DNA of 64,000 nucleotides, from the NCBI RefSeq assembly GCF_016917755.1, contig NZ_CP070326.1:5208001-5272000 (forward strand), written 5' to 3'. The notes beneath the pieces are model-generated. The model made no database searches. It saw only the letters and a program-made list of their open reading frames with translations, and was not told where the DNA came from. Shown one piece after another: positions 17,201 to 25,025 of this stretch. The position numbers and the translations under genes were made by a program. Source of the stretch: Streptomyces noursei (GTDB lineage: Bacteria > Actinomycetota > Actinomycetes > Streptomycetales > Streptomycetaceae). Every line of letters starts with the position of its first letter. Position 1 is the first letter of the stretch.

Positions 17201-18537
17201 TCGACCATGGTGTTGATCGTCGACTTGAGTTCCAGGATCTCGCCCTTCGCCTCGACGGTGATCTTCCTGCCGAGGTCGCCCTCGGCGACGGCGGTGGCGA
17301 CCAGGGCGATGTTGCGGACCTGGGTGGTGAGGTTGTCCGCCATGAAGTTGACGCTCTCGGTGAGGTCCTTCCAGACGCCGGAGACGCCGCGGACCTGGGC
17401 GCGTCCGCCGAGCTGGCCCTCGGTGCCGACCTCGCGGGCGACCCGGGTGACCTCGTCGGCGAAGGCGGAGAGCTGGTCGACCATGGTGTTGATCGTCGAC
17501 TTGAGTTCCAGGATCTCGCCGCGGGCGTCCACGGTGATCTTCTGGCTGAGGTCGCCGTTGGCGACGGCGGTGGTGACCTGGGCGATGTTGCGGACCTGCC
17601 AGGTCAGGTTGGACGCCATGGAGTTGACGTTGTCGGTGAGGTCCTTCCAGACGCCGGAGACGCCGCGGACCTGGGCGCGTCCGCCGAGCCGGCCCTCGGT
17701 GCCGACCTCGCGGGCGACCCGGGTGACCTCGTCGGCGAACGCCCGCAGCTGGTCGACCATGGTGTTCACGGTGAGCTTGAGCTCCAGCAGCTCGCCGGTG
17801 GCCTCGACGGTCACCTGCTGGGTGAGGTCGCCGCGGGCCACCGCGGTGGTCACCACGGCGATGTCCCGGACCTGGGCGGTCAGCCGGGACGCCATGGTGT
17901 TGACCGCCTCGGTCACGTGCAGCCAGTCGCCGGAGAGGTCCTGGACCTTGGCCCGTCCGCCGAGCCGGCCCTCGGTGCCGACCTCGCGGGCGACCCGGGT
18001 GACCTCGCCGGTGAACAGCGAGAGCTGGTCGACCACGCGGTTGACGCAGCTGCCCAGGCGGCGCAGGTCGCCGCGGAGCTGGCGGCTGCCGTCGTGCAGA
18101 TCGACATGGCGGGTCAGGTCGCCGTCGGCGATCGAGTCCAGCACCCGGGTGGCCTTGGCGACCGGGGTGACCAGCGCTTCCAGGACGGCGTTGGCGGCCT
18201 CGACGTTGGTGGACCAGCCGCCCTGGCCGGGGCTGGCGCTGATCCGCTCGTCCAGCCGGCCCTGGCGGATGACCTCGTGGCGCAGCCGCTGGAGTTCGGT
18301 GGCGAGGTGGGCGTTGCGGGCGACGATCTGGGCGAAGACGTCGGTCATGTCGGCCAGTACGCCATCGGCCGGGGGATCGCCCGGGGCGTGTGCGGTCCGG
18401 GCTGCGAAGTCGCCGTCCCGCAGGGCGTTCATGGCGGCGAGCAGGGGGCGCAGCTCACTGGTGCGCACCCACGGGCCGTCGGGGCGGGGGGCCGGCGGGG
18501 ACGCCGTGGACTCGGGCCGGGTCGGGTCGGGCGCCAT
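14230..18537 (-). CDS. cytosolic hybrid histidine kinase with seven HAMP repeats, GAF and receiver
   Basis: 1435 aa, no membrane segment. The order is: about 130 residues of lead-in, seven tandem HAMP-type units of about 92 residues (each with a GDL motif; six inter-unit VTRVAREVG helices), a GAF domain (SLPRMRMGTPGWGLI area), HisKA with phosphoacceptor His952 (MSHELRTPLNSLL), HATPase (LLSNAVKFT and a DTGIGIP G1 box) and a receiver with Asp1330 (LVLMDIMMPEMDG). The design resembles group III (Nik1-type) fungal kinases and related bacterial kinases. Output is likely through the coupled response regulator and the divergent phosphatase. The ATG at 18537 follows a GGGGGGA site. Confidence 0.88.
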   Translation of the reverse strand: MAPDPTRPESTASPPAPRPDGPWVRTSELRPLLAAMNALRDGDFAARTAHAPGDPPADGVLADMTDVFAQIVARNAHLATELQRLRHEVIRQGRLDERISASPGQGGWSTNVEAANAVLEALVTPVAKATRVLDSIADGDLTRHVDLHDGSRQLRGDLRRLGSCVNRVVDQLSLFTGEVTRVAREVGTEGRLGGRAKVQDLSGDWLHVTEAVNTMASRLTAQVRDIAVVTTAVARGDLTQQVTVEATGELLELKLTVNTMVDQLRAFADEVTRVAREVGTEGRLGGRAQVRGVSGVWKDLTDNVNSMASNLTWQVRNIAQVTTAVANGDLSQKITVDARGEILELKSTINTMVDQLSAFADEVTRVAREVGTEGQLGGRAQVRGVSGVWKDLTESVNFMADNLTTQVRNIALVATAVAEGDLGRKITVEAKGEILELKSTINTMVDQLSAFADEVTRVAREVGTEGNLGGQAQVRGASGVWKELTDNVNFMALNLTSQVRNIAQVTTAVANGDLTKKIDVDARGEILELKDTVNTMVKQLRAFADEVTRVAREVGTEGRLGGRAQVHGVSGVWKNLTDNVNSMADNLTSQVRNIAEVATSVARGDLSKKIDVDARGEILELKTTINTMVDTLSSFASEVTRVAREVGSEGQLGGQARVEGVYGTWKQLTTSVNELALNLTTQVRAIAEVTSAVTQGDMSGSITVDAQGEVAALKNNINLMVANLRETTRAKDWLESNLTRIAGLMQGHRDLVEVADLILRELTPLVNAQFGAFFLAEAGALPGEGLELIAGYGTGHPEGRRSLPRMRMGTPGWGLITQAATEKKRILVENVPADYLTISSGLGAAAPASVVILPILFEDQVLGVIELASFSRFSDVHLAFIDQFVNTIGVSVNTIIANSRTESLLSESQRLTAELRQRSDELQLTNAELEEKAALLATSSQYKSEFLANMSHELRTPLNSLLVLSRLLADNPESHLSPQEVEFAVTIHRAGSDLLQLINDILDLSKIEAGRMDVHPKSLPLKKLLDYVRATFRPLTVDRGLSFDVRVGDDVPEELFSDEQRLQQILRNLLSNAVKFTTTGGVELIVERVPGDRFAEETLRTADAVVALSVKDTGIGIPPEKLDGIFEAFQQSDGTTSRKYGGTGLGLSISRDMAALLGGRIKAESEVDVGSTFTLYVPARYTGPSTSPATGLSARPDDTAETFLGDGSGPAAPALPTIPDGTRPAPVAAPPPSDIFPSQEGLAPRAALRPGDGGDVTWPEATRLKDWLGGRPGRVLANRQILIVDDDIRNVFALTHVLGRVGIKVKYAENGVEGLEVLDRTPDVSLVLMDIMMPEMDGYEMIRAIRSTPRFADLPIVALTAKAMPGDREKAIDSGADDYIPKPVDVDRLLSVICGLLDPNVRPPADLPETPLPADAPAGDPPHPTSDEGREGPQS
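16440..18110. repeat. tandem ~276-bp DNA repeats encoding the HAMP array
   Basis: Blocks recur at 276-bp spacing; for example, nearly the same stretch lies at about 17176-17246 and 17452-17522. The DNA identity, not only protein identity, is high, so unit number could change by recombination. Confidence 0.75.
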
Positions 18538-18763
18538 GGCACACCATCCCCCCAGTGATTCGAGACCGATCTTGTACCGAACGGATGGCGAGCCGGCCGG
18601 CCGGTGCAGAGCCGTCCGGCTCGTCCGGGGGGCGCTCCGGAGCCGGATCCGCAGTCGCCCGACGGGTTCCGGAGGAGGCCCGGAACTGATCGCATTGGTC
18701 AGATATGTCATAGTATAAAGCGCCCGTAATGAGATGCTTTTCCCAGGTTCATCGGGGGGCGCA

Positions 18764-20653
18764 GTGGCCACACTGTCCCCGCGGACGACGGCGCCGCACG
18801 AGACCGAAACGGTGTCCCGCACCGGATTGCCGGCGAACCAGCTGGCCGCCTCCGGCGCCCGTCGCTTCGTGCGCACGCTGCTGACCGAGCGGGCCGCCGC
18901 CCCCGAGGCCACCCCCGGCGCCGCGGCGATCAGCCAGGAACTCATCGACCAGGCCGTCCTCCTCGTCAGCGAACTGGTCACCAACGCCGTGATGTACGCG
19001 GGCACCGACATCGACGTGACCTGCCGGCTGGAGTACGGGCGCAAGCCGGCCGCCGACGCCCGCGGCGAGGCCCCCGGTAGCGGCTCCGCGCCGCCGGGCC
19101 CGGCCACCGTCGCCGTCGTCCTGGAGGTCTCCGACCGGCACCCCTCGCGGGTGGTGCGCGGCGGGGTGGACGCCCGCAGCGGCGAGCCCGGCTACGGCCT
19201 CCAGCTGGTCAGTGCGCTCGCCGAGTCCTGGGGCGTGACGTACCGAAAGTCGATCAAGACGGTCTGGTTCCGCCTGGAGGCCACCGAGGGCGAGACGAAG
19301 GCCGCGCCGCGCGGGCCCGCCCGGCGTCCGCACGGGGCCGCGACCCCGGTCCGGGTGCCGGGCGGGCACGGCGGCCCGCCGCACGGCGACGCCGCCGAGT
19401 GGGCCGACCGCGGCGGCCCGTCCTTCCTCGCCGAGACCAGCGAGCTGCTGGCCGGTCAGCTGGACCAGGACATGGTCACCGCGCTCGCCGCCCAACTGCT
19501 GGTGCCCCGCCTCGCCGACTGGTGCGCGATCTGGCTGAGCGTCGAGGGCGGCGGGATGGAGCTCTCCCGGGTCTGGCACGTCGACGAGCGGCGGATCGGG
19601 CCGCTCCGCACCGACCTGGAGCGCGATCCGCCCACCGACATCGTCCGCCCGGGCGGCACCTCCTGGCCCTGGCCGGAATGCGCCGGCGCGTCCTCGGCGG
19701 GCGGGTCGTCACTGGCCTTCCCCCTGGTGGCGCGCGGCGAGCTCCAGGGCGTCCTGCTGCTGGGCCGGGCGGGCCGGCTGAAGATGACCGACACCGTCGT
19801 CCGCATGGTGGAGGACGTCGCCCGGCGGGTCGCCCAGGCCGTGCACACCGCCCGCCAGTACACCCGCCAGACCACCATCAGCCTGGCGCTCCAGCGCCGT
19901 CAGCTGCCCGCGTCGCTGGCCAGCATCCCCGGCGTGGACACCGCGATCGTCTACGAACCGCACGGCGCGGGGCAGACCGTCGGCGGCGACTTCTACGACA
20001 TCTTCCCGATGGGCGACCGCCGCTGGTGCTTCCTGCTGGGGGACGTCCAGGGCAAGGACCCCGAGGCGATGTCGGTGACCGGGCTGGCCCGCCACCTGGT
20101 GCGCCTGCTGGCCCGCGAGGGCCACGGCGTCGAATCGGTCCTCGGGCGGTTGAATCTGGCCATGGCCGAGGAGAGCGCGGAGGCGGTGGAGCTCGGCGGT
20201 GAACAGGCCAGCTCCCGCTTTCTGAGCCTGCTGTACGGGGAGCTGGCCGTCGATCCGGGCGTCCCCGGGACCCGTTGCACCGTCGCCTGCGCCGGGCACC
20301 CGCCGCCGCTCCACATGTTCACCGACGGCGTGGTGGAGCCGGCCGCCGACCCGCAGATGCTGCTGGGCATCGACGAGGGCACCGAGTACCACGCCAGCAC
20401 CTTCACCCTCGCCCCCGGCGAGACGCTGCTGTGCGTCACCGACGGGGTCACCGAACGCCGGTGCGGCAACTGGCAGTTGGACGACAACGACGGGCTGATC
20501 GAGGTCCTGCGGGACGGCCTCGGGCTGGGCGCCAAGGCGCTCGCGGAACACATCCGGCGGGCCGCGCACGACTTCGGCACCGGTCCGGTCGAGGACGACC
20601 TCTCGGTCCTCGTCCTCCAGACGGTGACCCCGAAGCCGGCGCCGGTGGTGTAG
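18764..20653 (+). CDS. SpoIIE-type PP2C phosphatase with N-terminal anti-sigma ATPase domain and GAF
   Basis: About 629 aa. The N-terminal HATPase domain (about 20-185) shows the N box ELVTNAVMYA and the G box GYGLQLV, as in RsbW-like kinases. A GAF-like sensor follows (about 215-375). The C-terminal PP2C/SpoIIE domain has the metal-site motifs GGDFYDIF, LLGDVQGKD, CVTDGVTERR and EDDLSVLVL. Such proteins control sigma factors through anti-sigma antagonists. It is divergent from the HAMP kinase operon. I chose the GTG at 18764 (GGGGGG just before); an in-frame ATG at 18734 is the alternative. An AT-rich TAGTAT near 18711 may be the -10 box. Confidence 0.85.
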   Translation: MATLSPRTTAPHETETVSRTGLPANQLAASGARRFVRTLLTERAAAPEATPGAAAISQELIDQAVLLVSELVTNAVMYAGTDIDVTCRLEYGRKPAADARGEAPGSGSAPPGPATVAVVLEVSDRHPSRVVRGGVDARSGEPGYGLQLVSALAESWGVTYRKSIKTVWFRLEATEGETKAAPRGPARRPHGAATPVRVPGGHGGPPHGDAAEWADRGGPSFLAETSELLAGQLDQDMVTALAAQLLVPRLADWCAIWLSVEGGGMELSRVWHVDERRIGPLRTDLERDPPTDIVRPGGTSWPWPECAGASSAGGSSLAFPLVARGELQGVLLLGRAGRLKMTDTVVRMVEDVARRVAQAVHTARQYTRQTTISLALQRRQLPASLASIPGVDTAIVYEPHGAGQTVGGDFYDIFPMGDRRWCFLLGDVQGKDPEAMSVTGLARHLVRLLAREGHGVESVLGRLNLAMAEESAEAVELGGEQASSRFLSLLYGELAVDPGVPGTRCTVACAGHPPPLHMFTDGVVEPAADPQMLLGIDEGTEYHASTFTLAPGETLLCVTDGVTERRCGNWQLDDNDGLIEVLRDGLGLGAKALAEHIRRAAHDFGTGPVEDDLSVLVLQTVTPKPAPVV

Positions 20654-20720
20654 CGGCGGCGGGGCGCAGCGGGGCGCGGCGGGGGGTGGGGCGGTCGGGC
20701 CGGCCGGGCCGGCCAGGTGT

Positions 20721-20742
20721 CGCGGGCGCGGGCGCGCCCGCG
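20721..20742 (+). terminator. possible terminator hairpin after the phosphatase gene
   Basis: GCGGGCG pairs with CGCCCGC in a very GC-rich palindrome 70 bp after the stop codon. There is no T-run. Confidence 0.3.
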
Positions 20743-21594
20743 CGGGTGATGCGCGGGGGTGCGCGGCGCCGCGCGCTGGGAGTGTTCCCGGCCGTTTCCG
20801 CCGCCGAGAGGAAAAGAACACGCCATGGAGGCGTGACATACCGCCTGGTACGCACCGACAATCGCAGCACCACTACCCGCCCGTAACAACGCGGAGGCAA
20901 CTCGGTGCTCAGCACGATGCAGGACGTACCGCTCACGGTCTCGCGAATCCTCACCCATGGATCCACGGTCCATGGAAAGGCGAAGGTCATCACCTGGACC
21001 GGCGAGGCCGAGCCGCACCGCCGCACCTTCGCCGAGATCGGTCGCCGGGCCGCCCAGCTCGCGCACGCGCTCCGCGACACCCTCGGAGTGGTCGCCGAGG
21101 AGCGGGTCGGAACCCTCATGTGGAACAACAGCGAACACATGGAGGCGTACCTGGGCATCCCGTCCATGGGGGCGGTGCTGCACACCCTCAACCTGCGCCT
21201 CCCGGCCGAACAACTCGCCTGGATCATCAACCACGCCCAGGATCGGGTGGTGCTCGTCAACGGCACCCTGATCCCGCTGCTGGCGCCCCTGCTGCCGCAG
21301 TTGCCCACGGTGGCGCACGTGGTCGTCGTCGGCCCCGGCGACCGCACCCCGCTGGCCGACGCCCACGCCCAGGTCCACGACTACGAGGAACTGCTCGCCG
21401 GGCGCGCGGAACACTACGACTGGCCGGAGATCGACGAGCGGGAGGCCGCGGCCCTCTGCTACACCTCCGGCACGACCGGCGAGCCCAAGGGCGTGCTCTA
21501 CAGCCACCGTTCGCTCTACCTCCACTCGCTCCAGGTCAACACCGCGGAGGCATTCGCCCTCGGCTCCCGGGACATCGCGCTGCCGGTGGTGCCG

Positions 21595-21625
21595 ATGTTC
21601 CACGTCAGTGCACCTAAAGGGGCAC
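21595..21625. other. attL (host-left core plus phage P' arm)
   Basis: The 13-bp core ATGTTCCACGTCA at 21595-21607 is shared with attR. The phage arm GCACCTAAAGGGGCAC (21610-21625) is the near-perfect reverse complement of the arm GTGCCCCTTTGGTGC next to the core at the other end (60002-60016). Rejoining both gives an attP palindrome as expected for a serine integrase. Confidence 0.88.
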
Positions 21626-21657
21626 CACCACCGGGCGTGATCTGCGCCCAGAAACAC

Positions 21658-21693
21658 GGCGCCCCCGTCGGGAAAGATCCCGACGGGGGCGCC
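21658..21693. terminator. 16-bp perfect-stem terminator just inside attL
   Basis: GGCGCCCCCGTCGGGA (21658-21673) pairs perfectly with 21678-21693 around the loop AAGA. It should stop transcripts coming from the truncated host ligase gene. Confidence 0.8.
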
Positions 21694-21753
21694 GCTGCGT
21701 ATGTGGCGGTCAGCGACGAGCCCCCCTCGCCAGCCTTGATGCGGTCATGCGAA

Positions 21754-21789
21754 AGCCCCGCCGCTCTGACGACAAGGAGTGGCGGGGCT
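21754..21789. terminator. second terminator next to attL
   Basis: AGCCCCGCCGCT (21754-21765) pairs with AGTGGCGGGGCT (21778-21789), with one mismatch. It lies just after the stop of the leftward DUF397 gene and probably serves that gene. Confidence 0.7.
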
Positions 21790-21809
21790 CGGCCGGCTGA
21801 TTTGACCCA

Positions 21810-22013
21810 TCAGTCTTGGGACTTGGCGAAGTTGACCAGGCCCGACCATGCGTCGGCGGTCAGGGTGAGACGGGGGCCAGTGGGGTTCTTGCTGTCCCGA
21901 ATCAGAACCTCACCGGTGCTTCGGGCGTGCTCCGGCTGCCATTCGAGGCAGTTGCCGCCCTGTTGGTTGCTGTAGCTGCTCTTGACCCATGTCTGAGTAC
22001 GACGGGCGGTCAC
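21810..22013 (-). CDS. prophage DUF397 protein
   Basis: A 67-aa protein with a single DUF397 motif: WVKSSYSNQQGGNCLEW, then VLIRDSKNPTGPRLTL and WSGLVNFAKSQ. It is translationally coupled (4-base overlap) to the XRE/DUF5753 gene upstream, the classic Streptomyces pair. Its role may be to antagonise or modulate that regulator. It is transcribed toward attL and ended by the two terminators there. Confidence 0.85.
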   Translation of the reverse strand: MTARRTQTWVKSSYSNQQGGNCLEWQPEHARSTGEVLIRDSKNPTGPRLTLTADAWSGLVNFAKSQD

Positions 22014-22843
22014 AGTGCCTCCAGTTGCTTACGGATCAGCTCAACAGAGTGAGCGGTGGAGAGCGCCGAAGCGGTCACTCCATCGTAGGCCCGACATAGC
22101 CGCCGGACGGCAGCCGGATCGTCGATGATCATGCCTGATACGAGCCCTTCCGTATAGGCCACAGTGCCCCCGTCCGGTGTGGTCAGGGTCGTAAGTGGTC
22201 CGTCCATGAGGCCGTGCGCATCGGAACCAAGCGGTAGGACCTGCATGATCGTTGTCGGCTGTTTGGCATACGCGAGCAGGGTCTCAAGCTGTCCCCGCAT
22301 AACCTCGGCGCTACCGACGCGGCGAAGGATTACGGATTCGCAGAGCACGACGGAGAAGTCTGGGGGAGTGCCGAGCCGGAGAACGTCCTGTCTGGCCACA
22401 CGCATGGCGGCCAGCTTCGACACTTCGGCTTCGGAAGTTCGTGGGTCGCCCGCTCGCAGTAGTGCTCGGGCGTACTCCAGCGTCTGAAGTAGTCCAGGCA
22501 CGATCGACGATGACCACTCCGCTATCGCAGTGGCTTGCGCCTCCAGCTCGATTCGCTTGAGTGAGTAATCGACGTACCCACCCTTGATGATCTCCTCCCA
22601 CAGGCGCTTGAACTTGCCATCGGTGCCGAACAGCTCATCCAGGCGCGCAGGGAGGTATGGCGGGATGTTCCCGTCGCCTTCCATCCGAGCAATCGTGCTT
22701 TTTCCAACCTGAAGCTCTGTGGCTAACCCGCGCTGTGACAGGGCCCGCGGTTTGTGAAGTTCCCTGGCGCTCTTCAGCTCTTCCGCGAACTGACGTCGGG
22801 GGTCCTTCAGCGGCTCGTCACCTTCATGCTGATCGTCCGTCAC
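22010..22843 (-). CDS. prophage XRE-family regulator with DUF5753 sensor domain
   Basis: A 277-aa WhiJ-like regulator. The helix-turn-helix (about 25-75: LSQRGLATELQVGKSTIARMEGD) is followed by the DUF5753 domain (about 100-275: SSIVPGLLQTLEYARALL, then CESVILRRVGS and TIMQVLPLGS). The GTG at 22843 follows GGGAGG; the frame stays open upstream without coding character. Nested palindromes upstream (22905-22963) are probable self-binding sites. Within a prophage it may act as an accessory regulator of host or cassette genes rather than the main immunity repressor, which lies at 56696-57112. Confidence 0.87.
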   Translation of the reverse strand: MTDDQHEGDEPLKDPRRQFAEELKSARELHKPRALSQRGLATELQVGKSTIARMEGDGNIPPYLPARLDELFGTDGKFKRLWEEIIKGGYVDYSLKRIELEAQATAIAEWSSSIVPGLLQTLEYARALLRAGDPRTSEAEVSKLAAMRVARQDVLRLGTPPDFSVVLCESVILRRVGSAEVMRGQLETLLAYAKQPTTIMQVLPLGSDAHGLMDGPLTTLTTPDGGTVAYTEGLVSGMIIDDPAAVRRLCRAYDGVTASALSTAHSVELIRKQLEAL

Positions 22844-22904
22844 GCCACCCTCCCAAGGTCTTGGGGCAGTCCGTACACGTGCGCGTTCCTGCTGGTCAGG
22901 CAAG

Positions 22905-22963
22905 TTGGCATATGCCAAATGGTCCAAGTTGCTGGTCGGACCACCAACTAGCTACAAAGTAGC
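22905..22963. promoter_or_regulatory. nested palindromes in the divergent regulatory region
   Basis: Perfect palindrome TTGGCATATGCCAA (22905-22918), then AGTTGCTGGT / ACCACCAACT arms (22927-22936, 22940-22949), TGGTCC / GGACCA arms (22920-22925, 22938-22943) and GCTAC-AAA-GTAGC (22951-22963). They lie between the leftward XRE gene and the rightward small-gene cassette and probably control both. Confidence 0.6.
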
Positions 22964-23020
22964 GCTTCTTGGGTCCATTCTGGGAGCCCTTCCCGGAGGA
23001 ACCGAGGAACTGGAGGAGCG

Positions 23021-23233
23021 ATGGAGCACCGCATCCGCGCACCACTGAGCCAGGCTGAATCCGCGCCATGGCCGTCTCGCGGCATGCGTCACCAGGGACA
23101 GCGCTTGACGATGCCGACCGTCTGGTTCGGCAAGTGGACGCCGCTTCCTGTTGGCATCCCCCGTGGGCCGTATGCCCGTCCGACGCGCGCCATTTTGGGG
23201 CGCGTTGAGGCCGGCTTGCGAGGGCTGACGTGA
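23021..23233 (+). CDS. small prophage protein, unknown
   Basis: A 70-aa basic protein rich in Pro, Arg and Gly (TMPTVWFGKWTPLPVGIPRG). No domain is recognised. A good GGAGGA ribosome site lies 5 bases before the ATG. It is the first gene of the rightward small-gene cassette and divergent from the XRE regulator; its stop TGA shares a base with the next start. In other Streptomyces XRE/DUF397 loci small divergent genes also occur, so it may belong to that module. Confidence 0.55.
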   Translation: MEHRIRAPLSQAESAPWPSRGMRHQGQRLTMPTVWFGKWTPLPVGIPRGPYARPTRAILGRVEAGLRGLT

Positions 23234-23400
23234 TGACCACCACGAAGCGTGGCGGGTGTGGCAGCCGAAACCCGGAGCACGTTGACAGCCAGACCAACGC
23301 CGACGACGAGCGGTGCCAGGACGGCAAACAGTCGGACTCGCCTACCCTGCTCGATCTCCGGGCCCGTGTGCGTAAGGACAACGCCCGGCGGAGGTACTGA
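23233..23400 (+). CDS. very small prophage protein, unknown
   Basis: A 55-aa hydrophilic protein (MTTTKRGGCGSRNPEHVD at the start, LLDLRARVRKDNARRRY at the end) with two Cys. Its ATG overlaps the previous stop by one base (TGATG), which suggests translational coupling. A GTG three bases earlier is an alternative start. No function can be given. Confidence 0.5.
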   Translation: MTTTKRGGCGSRNPEHVDSQTNADDERCQDGKQSDSPTLLDLRARVRKDNARRRY

Positions 23401-23402
23401 CA

Positions 23403-23720
23403 TTGGCTGGCCACGGAACGCACCGTGCACCCCGCACGCCCTTCATCCATGGGTCGGTAGATGCGTCACTGGAGCAACTGCACAAGGCACTAGCGGGCCT
23501 GCGGCTCCACCTGCCCGAACTGACCGTAACGGCTGACCGTGACCGCGTCGTACTGGGGACGGTCGACCCCGACACCACTCAACGCATCGCCAAAGCGCTG
23601 GAGAAGAGTCACAAGCGTTGGCGCTGGTGGTTCTCCATTGACGGATGGGTCGTCGGCGCGGGATTCGCCTTCATTGTTTCGGGCGCCATCATGTTCGTTA
23701 TCGGGTCCGTTGGGTGGTGA
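23403..23720 (+). CDS. small prophage membrane protein
   Basis: 105 aa. A soluble N-terminal part (about 1-75; ASLEQLHKALAGLRLHLPEL and a helix ending KSHKRWRWW) leads to one C-terminal membrane segment (GAGFAFIVSGAIMFVIGSV). This is a tail-anchored layout. The TTG start lies two bases after the previous stop with GGAGG upstream. Possible roles include membrane signalling or superinfection exclusion, but nothing in the sequence fixes this. Confidence 0.6.
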   Translation: MAGHGTHRAPRTPFIHGSVDASLEQLHKALAGLRLHLPELTVTADRDRVVLGTVDPDTTQRIAKALEKSHKRWRWWFSIDGWVVGAGFAFIVSGAIMFVIGSVGW

Positions 23721-23957
23721 TCTGCCCCGGCCCTCATCTCGTGTGCCGGGGGTGCCGGGGTGCGGCATGCACACAGGAATTGGTTCTACGACTAACGCCT
23801 TACCACACCGGAGTTAGTGCGCCGGGTTACCACGGGTGTGGGGCATGTAGCCGCAGGGGCTTTTTCTGTCAGGCTCCCTCGCGGTGTGAAGGGGGCCACG
23901 ATTGGGGCACCCCCGCAATCCCCGCCCATGTTCTTCCACCGGTCTGAGAGGTTTACG

Positions 23958-24263
23958 GTGTACCAAGAACTTGAGCCCGTAGACGAGTCGTTCTTTCGTG
24001 ATGAAAAACGCGAAGAGGCAACCGCCGCAGGCTTGGAGCTGGTCAACGCGTTTCGCCGCCTGGGTGTAGACCTTCCGGATATCCAGATCCGGAACGAATG
24101 CGTCACATGCGACGAGCCGTACTCGCTGGAGTTGGGAGGCGCCAGGGTCGAGGACGCCCGGGAGATGGCGCAGACCATCAATCACAAGCTTGACATCCTG
24201 TCGGAGATCCAACGCGACTGGTCCGCGCGGAACCCGCAGGCCGCCGAGGTAGACGACCAGTAG
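23958..24263 (+). CDS. small acidic prophage protein, unknown
   Basis: A 101-aa acidic protein (VYQELEPVDESFFRDEKR at the start) with helical middle and two Cys in RNECVTCDEPYS, which could bind metal or form a disulfide. The GTG at 23958 has GAGAGG 7 bases upstream. The frame is open further upstream, to 23817, but without coding-type codon use. Function unknown. Confidence 0.6.
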   Translation: MYQELEPVDESFFRDEKREEATAAGLELVNAFRRLGVDLPDIQIRNECVTCDEPYSLELGGARVEDAREMAQTINHKLDILSEIQRDWSARNPQAAEVDDQ

Positions 24264-24271
24264 GGCGCCTC

Positions 24272-24445
24272 ATGAGTAATCCGGCCATCACCACCCCGGT
24301 CTACATCATTCCGACCGGCACGAGCTATCACCCGACCCATGACTGCGTCGCAATGGGAAAGCACGGCACGCAGCGCGTGGAAGTCTGGTCCCTCAAAAGG
24401 GCCTTGGATTCGGGCAAGCGGCGATGCCGCTTGTGCTCCAAGTAG
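24272..24445 (+). CDS. very small prophage protein with a possible zinc site
   Basis: 57 aa. The spacing HPTHDCVAMGKHG then RRCRLCSK gives His/Cys residues and a CxxC pair that could form one small zinc site. It begins 9 bases after the preceding gene and is read in the same direction, so they are probably co-transcribed. The TAG stop is at 24443-24445. Confidence 0.55.
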   Translation: MSNPAITTPVYIIPTGTSYHPTHDCVAMGKHGTQRVEVWSLKRALDSGKRRCRLCSK

Positions 24446-24564
24446 ACCCCCGGCGCTGGAGGGTGCCGGGTGCGCTCCTCACGGTGGGCCCTAAAACTCA
24501 CTCGGCCCCAGTCACGCCTATAAATCGAAATAAGGGGGCGCGACGAAGAGGGGAGCGCAGCAAA

Positions 24565-24596
24565 GCCGCCTCGGGGCTGGGTGCCCCCGAGGCGGC
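24565..24596 (+). terminator. terminator within the small-gene cassette
   Basis: GCCGCCTCGGGG (24565-24576) pairs perfectly with CCCCGAGGCGGC (24585-24596). It separates the first five small genes from the rest. Confidence 0.7.
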
Positions 24597-24674
24597 ACTA
24601 AATCTCCCGCCCCGCGATTCCAGACAATGTCGGTTTCCAGGGGCGGGGCACCAAGAAAGATGAGGAAAGGCGCA

Positions 24675-24833
24675 ATGTCCGAAGCGAAACACACCATCCA
24701 GGCGGCGAAAGAACGCCAGGACGAAGACTCAAAAGTGAGCGGCGCAGAGACCCCCAAGGAACGGCAAGTCCAGGTGTCCACTCACTTGCATGAGCGCGCC
24801 CACCAGGAAGGTGAGCGCTGGTACGGCGGGTGA
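24675..24833 (+). CDS. very small prophage protein, unknown
   Basis: A 52-aa strongly charged, probably helical protein (MSEAKHTIQAAKERQDEDSK; ends HQEGERWYGG). GAGGAAAGG lies 5 bases before the ATG. No recognised domain. Because a terminator lies just upstream, it probably has its own promoter. Confidence 0.5.
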   Translation: MSEAKHTIQAAKERQDEDSKVSGAETPKERQVQVSTHLHERAHQEGERWYGG

Positions 24834-25025
24834 ATGGCGGATAACACCCCTTAAATCTCCGCCCCCACCGACCGATAATCGGCGCTTCCCCGTGCCGTAA
24901 GTCTCGATGGGGGCGGGTAGGACCCCGTTCGGCTGTCTCCACGGACAGCGGCAGTCGAACGGGTCAGCAAGTGCACGACAGTTCGGGGAAACCCCCGTGC
25001 TGCTCACCTTTGAGGAGGCACGCAC

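Larger units (their letters stand above)
20905..21975 (+). pseudogene. acyl-CoA ligase gene, host 5' part cut by the prophage at attL
   Basis: The first 234 codons (20905-21607) are an AMP-forming acyl-CoA synthetase N-terminus, including the P-loop-like YTSGTTGEPKG. At the core ATGTTCCACGTCA the frame passes into phage DNA and runs on as about 120 non-homologous residues to a stop at 21975, crossing two strong terminators. The adenylation core and C-terminal lid are missing, so the product should be inactive. The host promoter and ribosome site (GGAGG at 20893-20897) stay here. The lost 3' part is at 60032-60981. Confidence 0.9.

Noticed and set aside
16150..18558. Long open frames on the plus strand through the HAMP kinase gene (up to about 800 codons)
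   Set aside because: They mirror the minus-strand repeats and arise from high third-position GC; the minus frame has all kinase domains.
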